From Fimbriimonadaceae bacterium (GTDB lineage Bacteria; Armatimonadota; Fimbriimonadia; Fimbriimonadales; Fimbriimonadaceae): a stretch of 64,000 nt of DNA. The stretch lies in contig JAHCHO010000007.1 in assembly GCA_026129685.1 (NCBI GenBank), forward strand, positions 186,001 through 250,000. Direction: 5' to 3'. The notes under the pieces are model-generated. The model had not been told where the DNA came from. It made no database searches and saw only the letters and a program-made list of their open reading frames with translations. Below, piece by piece: positions 60,651 to 64,000 of this stretch (position 1 is its first letter; each line of letters starts with the position of its first letter). Made by a program: the position numbers and the translations under genes.

Positions 60651-61036
60651 TCGGTCACCCATCCAGGCTCGAAACATTCACGAACGTCTCGCCTCGGGCA
60701 CGAGCGGGAGGCGAGCGTCATGTGACACTCGATCGTCTCGCCGAGCTCGTCTGGCGCGAAAAAGAGAGCCCAGCTCTCCATCTCGCGTCCGACCTCGTCG
60801 AACGGATGCGTGTAGGACGTGTCGAATTCCCTTCCGGTGAACCCGGGATTGTGAGTCCGCGCCGAGATGAGCGCTTCGGCGGCTTCGCGCCAATCGCGGG
60901 TCCCGCGCCGATTCGGCCAGTCGGAGCAATTGAACGAGAACTCGGCGTCCGCGACGATCGTCGCGGCGCGAAGCTTGACGTCGAGTTCAGGAGAGCTCGG
61001 GCTCTCCCAGCCGTTGGGCGGATAGACGTAAGCCAT
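60647..61036 (-). CDS. Protein of unknown function
   Basis: A 129-residue protein beginning MAYVYPPNGWESPS, with aromatic and Cys residues (FNCSDWPNRRGTRDW, IECHMTLASRSCPRRD) and no clear family. The ATG overlaps the previous stop by one nucleotide (TAATG). Confidence 0.5.
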   Translation of the reverse strand: MAYVYPPNGWESPSSPELDVKLRAATIVADAEFSFNCSDWPNRRGTRDWREAAEALISARTHNPGFTGREFDTSYTHPFDEVGREMESWALFFAPDELGETIECHMTLASRSCPRRDVRECFEPGWVTE

Positions 61037-61233
61037 TATCGGTTTCCTCCCTTGCGCATCACCAGCGCAATGGCCTCGTAGGCGGACGCCTGCGGCCAGA
61101 CGCGGTTGCGCAGTTCATGGGCGATCCGTTCCTGCTCGGCGAGCAGGCGACGGCCCTCCTCGCGCAGGGCCCGGGCGCGGGCCTCGCACTCGGCGGGAGT
61201 GAGGCCGGTCTCGACGAGAGCGGGGCCGATCAC
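61036..61233 (-). CDS. Small helical protein of unknown function
   Basis: A 65-residue protein (GTG at 61233), one long amphipathic helix (ECEARARALREEGRRLLAEQERI). It is coupled on both sides. No family recognised. Confidence 0.48.
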   Translation of the reverse strand: MIGPALVETGLTPAECEARARALREEGRRLLAEQERIAHELRNRVWPQASAYEAIALVMRKGGNR

Positions 61234-61691
61234 GCCGCCACCCCCGATCGGTTCCGGTCGCGGGCGATCAGTTCGAGCGCCCAGGTCTCGGCGTGGTCGG
61301 TGTCGAGCCCCTCGAAGATTCGGCGGACGATCTTCTTGTCGCGGTTCCGCATCACGAGCGCCTTGACGGCGTTCCTGGACTCGCGCACGACCTGCAGGGT
61401 GTAGTGCTCGTCGCGCGTCTCCAGGAGGACGCGCGGGACCTCGAGGAGACTCATGTTCTCGGCGCAGTAGATCGTGCAGGTGTCCCGCTCCTCGGTCGGC
61501 TCGCCGATCCAGAGGTTGCGGGTCACGATCTCGTCGCCGCCCGAGAGCCGGACGAGAAACTCGCGCCCGCCGAAGCCTCGCTCGGCGTAGCGAGCGTAGG
61601 GGGAAGGCTCGGGTTCGATCGTGAAGCGGGTCCCCGCGTGGACCACGCGGAGTTCCCGGGCCAGCGGGGTGGGAACGCCGATGGTCCTCAT
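61230..61691 (-). CDS. Protein of unknown function
   Basis: A 153-residue protein starting at the ATG at 61691 (ATGA with the first operon gene). It is beta-rich with VVHAGTRFTIEPEPSPYARYAERG and a charged helical end (NRDKKIVRRIFEGLDTDHAE). No family recognised. Confidence 0.5.
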   Translation of the reverse strand: MRTIGVPTPLARELRVVHAGTRFTIEPEPSPYARYAERGFGGREFLVRLSGGDEIVTRNLWIGEPTEERDTCTIYCAENMSLLEVPRVLLETRDEHYTLQVVRESRNAVKALVMRNRDKKIVRRIFEGLDTDHAETWALELIARDRNRSGVAA

Positions 61692-62017
61692 CGCGTCGCC
61701 TCGCGGAGGACCTCGGTGCGGAAGTCGCGCATCAGGTAGACGGTGCCGCCGTTGTCGAAGCGGCGGACGAGCTCCCGGACGGCGTCCATGGGATCGCCCT
61801 CGGCCTCGAGGACGACCAGCCCCTGGCCGGGAACGGCGATCGAGGCGCGGTTCCCGACGAGGAAGAGGTCCATGGACGGGGTCACGGGCCGAGGGGCGGC
61901 CTTCGGGCGGTCCTCGGCGCACCCGAGTTCGGCGCGGACCTCGGCGAGGGGACGGTTGTAGATCGGGCGGCGTTTCCAGGCTTGCCTGCAGCCGGGGCCG
62001 GTGGTGTTTCGTTCCAT
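61688..62017 (-). CDS. First gene of the element operon, unknown function
   Basis: A 109-residue protein beginning MERNTTGPGCRQAW, with LFLVGNRASIAVPGQG and AVRELVRRFDNGGTVYLM segments resembling a small beta-alpha fold. A TATCAT-like box lies 8 nt before the ATG on the minus strand, next to an inverted repeat. No family recognised. Confidence 0.5.
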   Translation of the reverse strand: MERNTTGPGCRQAWKRRPIYNRPLAEVRAELGCAEDRPKAAPRPVTPSMDLFLVGNRASIAVPGQGLVVLEAEGDPMDAVRELVRRFDNGGTVYLMRDFRTEVLREATR

Positions 62018-62106
62018 CGAACACTATGATACACCATTTTCTTTCCATGGTGGATAGTAATTGGAAAGAAACTTTGCGAATGCCGTGGCCGCGCTAGAAT
62101 GGGGGC
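62018..62106. promoter_or_regulatory. Divergent promoter region with inverted-repeat operator
   Basis: An AT-rich segment (62018-62075) between the leftward operon and rightward small genes. It contains an inverted repeat TTTCTTTCCA (62038-62047) / TGGAAAGAAA (62062-62071) with a 14-nt spacer. A leftward TATCAT box and a rightward TAGAAT box (62095-62100, 6 nt before a GTG) flank it. This is the layout of a phage-like genetic switch; no repressor gene is recognised beside it. Confidence 0.55.
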
Positions 62107-62199
62107 GTGAGCATCGTTCCCCCTCCGTTACCGGTTCGTCGGCGTTGGCTCGCGGTGGCCGCGACGGTCGTCGGGCTCGCGCCCTGGGGGATCGAGTGA
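62107..62199 (+). CDS. Small hydrophobic protein (possible)
   Basis: A 30-residue reading frame from the GTG at 62107, with a short hydrophobic helix (WLAVAATVVGLAPWG). It begins exactly 6 nt after TAGAAT, as other leaderless starts here, and overlaps the next frame by GTGA. It is too short for certainty. Confidence 0.35.
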   Translation: MSIVPPPLPVRRRWLAVAATVVGLAPWGIE

Positions 62200-62420
62200 A
62201 CGTCGAGTACGAGCCGGGTCCGTCGGGGACGACGGTGATCGCGATGCTCGCGCTGCCGTGGGCGATGCTGATCGGCGCGCTGGGTTGGAGAAGCGGCGGC
62301 GCTAGCCTTACTGGAATCTATGGGTGCGCCAGGATCTCTCGCTTGAGTCGCGGGCGTCGAACTGGCTCATCACGAAGCGATCGTAGAGCTCGTTCAGCTC
62401 GCGATCGAGATCGGTCGTGA
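62196..62420 (+). CDS. Small hydrophobic protein (possible)
   Basis: A 74-residue frame from a GTG at 62196, with a hydrophobic segment (TTVIAMLALPWAMLIGALGW) then a basic tail. It overlaps the convergent DUF3037 gene by about 113 nt, which lowers confidence. Translational coupling to the previous frame is its main support. Confidence 0.3.
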   Translation: MNVEYEPGPSGTTVIAMLALPWAMLIGALGWRSGGASLTGIYGCARISRLSRGRRTGSSRSDRRARSARDRDRS

Positions 62421-62772
62421 ACCCGCCCGATACGGAGCCGGTGAAGTAGCTCAGTCCCTGATCGGGCCACGCCGCCCGGAGGAGCGCGGACACGTCCGAG
62501 AATCGCCCCCGTTCCTCCAACTCGAAGAGGTTGCCCGCCATGGTCCCTCCGAGGCGCTCGAGGGCCGACGTCAAACCACCCAGAACCCGTTTGTACGCCT
62601 CTCCGTCGAAGCGAGCGAACGCTTGGCTGAGGCGACGGTATCGGTGGTCGAACAGAACGCCCACTTGTCCCGTTTCCCGGCAGAAAAGGGCGACGCCGAT
62701 GTTCATCACCTCCCCGGCCACGGCGTCGGGGCGATACTTCAGGATCGTGTAGCTGTATTCGTGTTCGCTCAT
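62308..62772 (-). CDS. DUF3037 family protein
   Basis: A 154-residue protein starting at the ATG at 62772. It opens YSYTILKYRPDAVAGEVMNIGVALFC, the DUF3037 signature, and ends in a helical C-terminus (LNELYDRFVMSQFDARDSS). These proteins are often next to HipA-like kinases; their role is unknown. The ATG overlaps the stop of a truncated upstream frame (ATGA). Confidence 0.85.
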   Translation of the reverse strand: MSEHEYSYTILKYRPDAVAGEVMNIGVALFCRETGQVGVLFDHRYRRLSQAFARFDGEAYKRVLGGLTSALERLGGTMAGNLFELEERGRFSDVSALLRAAWPDQGLSYFTGSVSGGFTTDLDRELNELYDRFVMSQFDARDSSERSWRTHRFQ

Positions 62773-62900
62773 ATCAAGCACCGGTTCACAATATCTTTGA
62801 CGAGCGCGTCGGCGTGCCCGTGTATCGAGAGCAGCACGCCTCCGATCTCGTCGGCGTGGCCCCGCCATACCTGGGCAAAGGCCGACCTGACCGTGGCCCA
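62769..62900 (-). pseudogene. Possible 5'-truncated gene upstream of DUF3037
   Basis: A 43-codon frame ending in a stop that overlaps the DUF3037 start (ATGA), as normal upstream partners do. It is closed upstream by TAG (62903-62901) and has no start codon in its first 20 codons. Content (FAQVWRGHADEIGGVLLSIHG) was not recognised. HipA-like genes are typical neighbours of DUF3037, but the match here is not convincing. Confidence 0.35.
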
Positions 62901-62905
62901 CTAAT

Positions 62906-63298
62906 TCATGGGAGGGGGCGCGGGTACTCGGCGAAGTAACTCAGCGACACGAACCGTCCAGACAGGTCACCTTCGAAAACCTCAATGGCGTTGCAGACGG
63001 CGTGGGCCACCCGATAGTCGGCGACGATGGGCGGACAGTGCGCGAGAATTCCCGGGTGAACCGGGTTCGCGTCGTGGAGGTCCTTGAAGTCGGCGTAGTT
63101 TCGCGTGATCACGATTCTCTCGTGTTCGACGGCATGGGCGAGGACCTCGTAATCTGGCCGATCCTGCAAGCCGACGTCCACGGCGCGCACGACGTCCAAG
63201 TCGGCGGTCGCGCCCGATACGGCGACGGTTCGGGACTCCAAATCCCGGAGCAACCGGTGAGAACCGGAGTCCTCGTCAAGGAGGATGCGGATCGTCAC
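62906..63298 (-). CDS. DUF5615 (PIN-like) family protein, probable toxin or nuclease
   Basis: A 130-residue protein from the GTG at 63298. It shows the DUF5615 pattern: IRILLDEDSGSHRLLRDLES (acidic start), VGLQDRPDYEVLAHAVEHERIVITRNYADF and HPGILAHCPP. DUF5615 is a PIN-like nuclease fold commonly paired with DUF433. The GTG overlaps the DUF433 stop, a typical toxin-antitoxin arrangement. Confidence 0.85.
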   Translation of the reverse strand: MTIRILLDEDSGSHRLLRDLESRTVAVSGATADLDVVRAVDVGLQDRPDYEVLAHAVEHERIVITRNYADFKDLHDANPVHPGILAHCPPIVADYRVAHAVCNAIEVFEGDLSGRFVSLSYFAEYPRPLP

Positions 63299-63540
63299 GC
63301 GGAGGCCAGCCTCGCCGTTTCGCGCTCTTCGCGCTCGATCAGTTCTCGGTTGGCGTCGCACCATTCGATGGCCTCGCGCACGGCTTCGGGCGAAACGCCG
63401 TGATCCTGGGCGATCTCCTCGACCGTCATTCCCTGTAGGCGCATCAAAGCGACCACTGTCCACGCGCGCTTGCGGGTGCCCTTGAAGAACATCTGGACCG
63501 TTCGCTCTCCCGCCCTTGGCGCGATGTGCTCGAGACTCAT
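63295..63540 (-). CDS. DUF433 family protein, probable antitoxin
   Basis: An 81-residue protein with a C-terminal helix-turn-helix (LMRLQGMTVEEIAQDHGVSPEAVREAI), typical of DUF433. It starts at the ATG at 63540, in the stop of the upstream gene (ATGA). Pairing with DUF5615 suggests a type II toxin-antitoxin-like module. Confidence 0.82.
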   Translation of the reverse strand: MSLEHIAPRAGERTVQMFFKGTRKRAWTVVALMRLQGMTVEEIAQDHGVSPEAVREAIEWCDANRELIEREERETARLASA

Positions 63541-63908
63541 GGCTCTTCCGGGGTTCGGATTTCGATCCCCTGCAACGCTTCGTCCAAGATGCCTTTGGAT
63601 TTCCCCACCACCGGCGCGCACTGGCTCAGCAGGAGCTTGCCGACGCGAATCGCGTGCGGGACGCCGAGAACGATCGTGACGATCGGATCGGCGGAGACGA
63701 CGGCCTGGCCGCTCGGTCCGACCGCCTCGAAGTCCACGCAGTGAGCCTTGCGGAGGTGAAAGGTCAGAAACACCTCTTCGGCCGACACCCGTGTGGTGAC
63801 GTGGTTGGCGAAGTGAACGGGGGACGCGGCGAGAGCGTCGGCGTCCACCACGATCTTCAGAGTCAGTTCCTTTTCCAATTCGCTCGACCTCGATGTCTCG
63901 ATGTACAT
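63537..63908 (-). CDS. DUF3467-like small protein
   Basis: A 123-residue protein. The core FANHVTTRVSAEEVFLTFHL and HAIRVGKLLLSQ resembles DUF3467, a small bacterial and phage family of unknown role. It is coupled to DUF433 by ATGA. The 92 bases from 63909 to the edge contain no clear gene start. Confidence 0.55.
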   Translation of the reverse strand: MYIETSRSSELEKELTLKIVVDADALAASPVHFANHVTTRVSAEEVFLTFHLRKAHCVDFEAVGPSGQAVVSADPIVTIVLGVPHAIRVGKLLLSQCAPVVGKSKGILDEALQGIEIRTPEEP

Positions 63909-64000
63909 TGTGAACGGCTCTCGTCAGGGCGTCCAAGACATCGGTTGTCCACCTATAGTCGGTTTGCCGCTCCGAAAGTTCCACCCATCGGCCGGTCGCC

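Larger units (their letters stand above)
56887..64000. mobile_element. Putative integrative element at tRNA-Ala (right end not seen)
   Basis: The left end is the tRNA-Ala 3' end. Beyond it lie a tyrosine recombinase, a small HTH protein and a minus-strand operon of small accessory genes. No second copy of the tRNA 3' sequence was noticed in the window, so the right boundary is unknown and the genes after 62420 may be host or element. Composition is close to that of the host, except for an AT-rich promoter region at 62018-62075. No capsid, terminase, conjugation or replication gene was recognised. Confidence 0.55.

Noticed and set aside
1-64000. CRISPR array, rRNA, insertion sequence or T-box leader
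   Set aside because: No regularly spaced repeats, no rRNA-like sequence, no transposase frame, and the leader before ileS is too short for a T-box.

Overview
The window is about 64 kb of GC-rich bacterial chromosome with four tRNA genes, no rRNA and no CRISPR array. Genes are dense: no stretch over 300 bases lacks a gene (the longest gaps are 15662-15942, 2333-2585 and 46925-47122). The host looks like a diderm: it has a beta-barrel porin, an MlaF-type ABC ATPase, lipoprotein signal peptidase, System II (ResB/CcsA) cytochrome c maturation and NrfHA. Menaquinone is probably made by the futalosine route (MqnA). GTG starts, GTGA stop/start overlaps and TANNNT boxes 6-7 nt before start codons are common, which suggests many leaderless mRNAs. 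Together with the many secreted S9/GH/beta-propeller proteins this fits an Armatimonadota (Fimbriimonadia-like) organism, but that is a low-confidence guess without a search.

Layout. 1-3910: end of a DUF4038 glycosidase, an antitoxin/Doc toxin pair, tRNA-Gly, a secreted protein, a DUF4143 ATPase, tRNA-Met. 3935-17994: small-molecule and sugar metabolism (alpha/beta hydrolase, threonine aldolase, flippase plus glycosyltransferase, sarcosine-oxidase-like enzyme, ManC, GH5, aminoglycoside-phosphotransferase-like kinase, esterase, tRNA-Asn, GlpX). 17991-26520: S9 peptidase, large secreted protein, MqnA/methyltransferase/GT2 cluster, lone Ada zinc domain, LolA-like/cytochrome c fusion. 26517-33525: a three-gene signalling operon of CHASE2-adenylate cyclase, FecR-domain protein and an exported STN/WD40/caspase protein, with a CRP-like palindrome in its promoter. 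33696-47614: metzincin protein, oxidoreductases, dienelactone hydrolase, ileS-lspA, Spy-like protein, mlaF, lipoprotein, coaD. 47611-53714: Crp/Fnr regulator, nrfH-nrfA-resB-ccsA for ammonifying nitrite reduction, and a divergent porin. 53698-56783: surface-polysaccharide genes.

From tRNA-Ala (56811-56886) rightwards lies a putative integrative element. A tyrosine recombinase abuts the tRNA 3' end and is the last gene of an approximately 5-kb minus-strand operon of small coupled genes (62017 to 56958). These encode several unknown proteins, a J-domain protein, an ASCH protein, a cysteine-rich protein and an excisionase-like protein. The operon starts at a divergent promoter with an inverted-repeat operator. 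Beyond it are DUF3037, DUF5615/DUF433 and DUF3467-like genes. The right end of the element was not found.

Functional links: the nrf genes encode the periplasmic nitrite reductase, its quinol dehydrogenase and part of the haem-attachment machinery; menaquinone would be the electron donor. The Crp/Fnr protein and the CRP-like boxes at the cyclase and nrf promoters suggest, but do not prove, a cAMP- or redox-responsive regulon.
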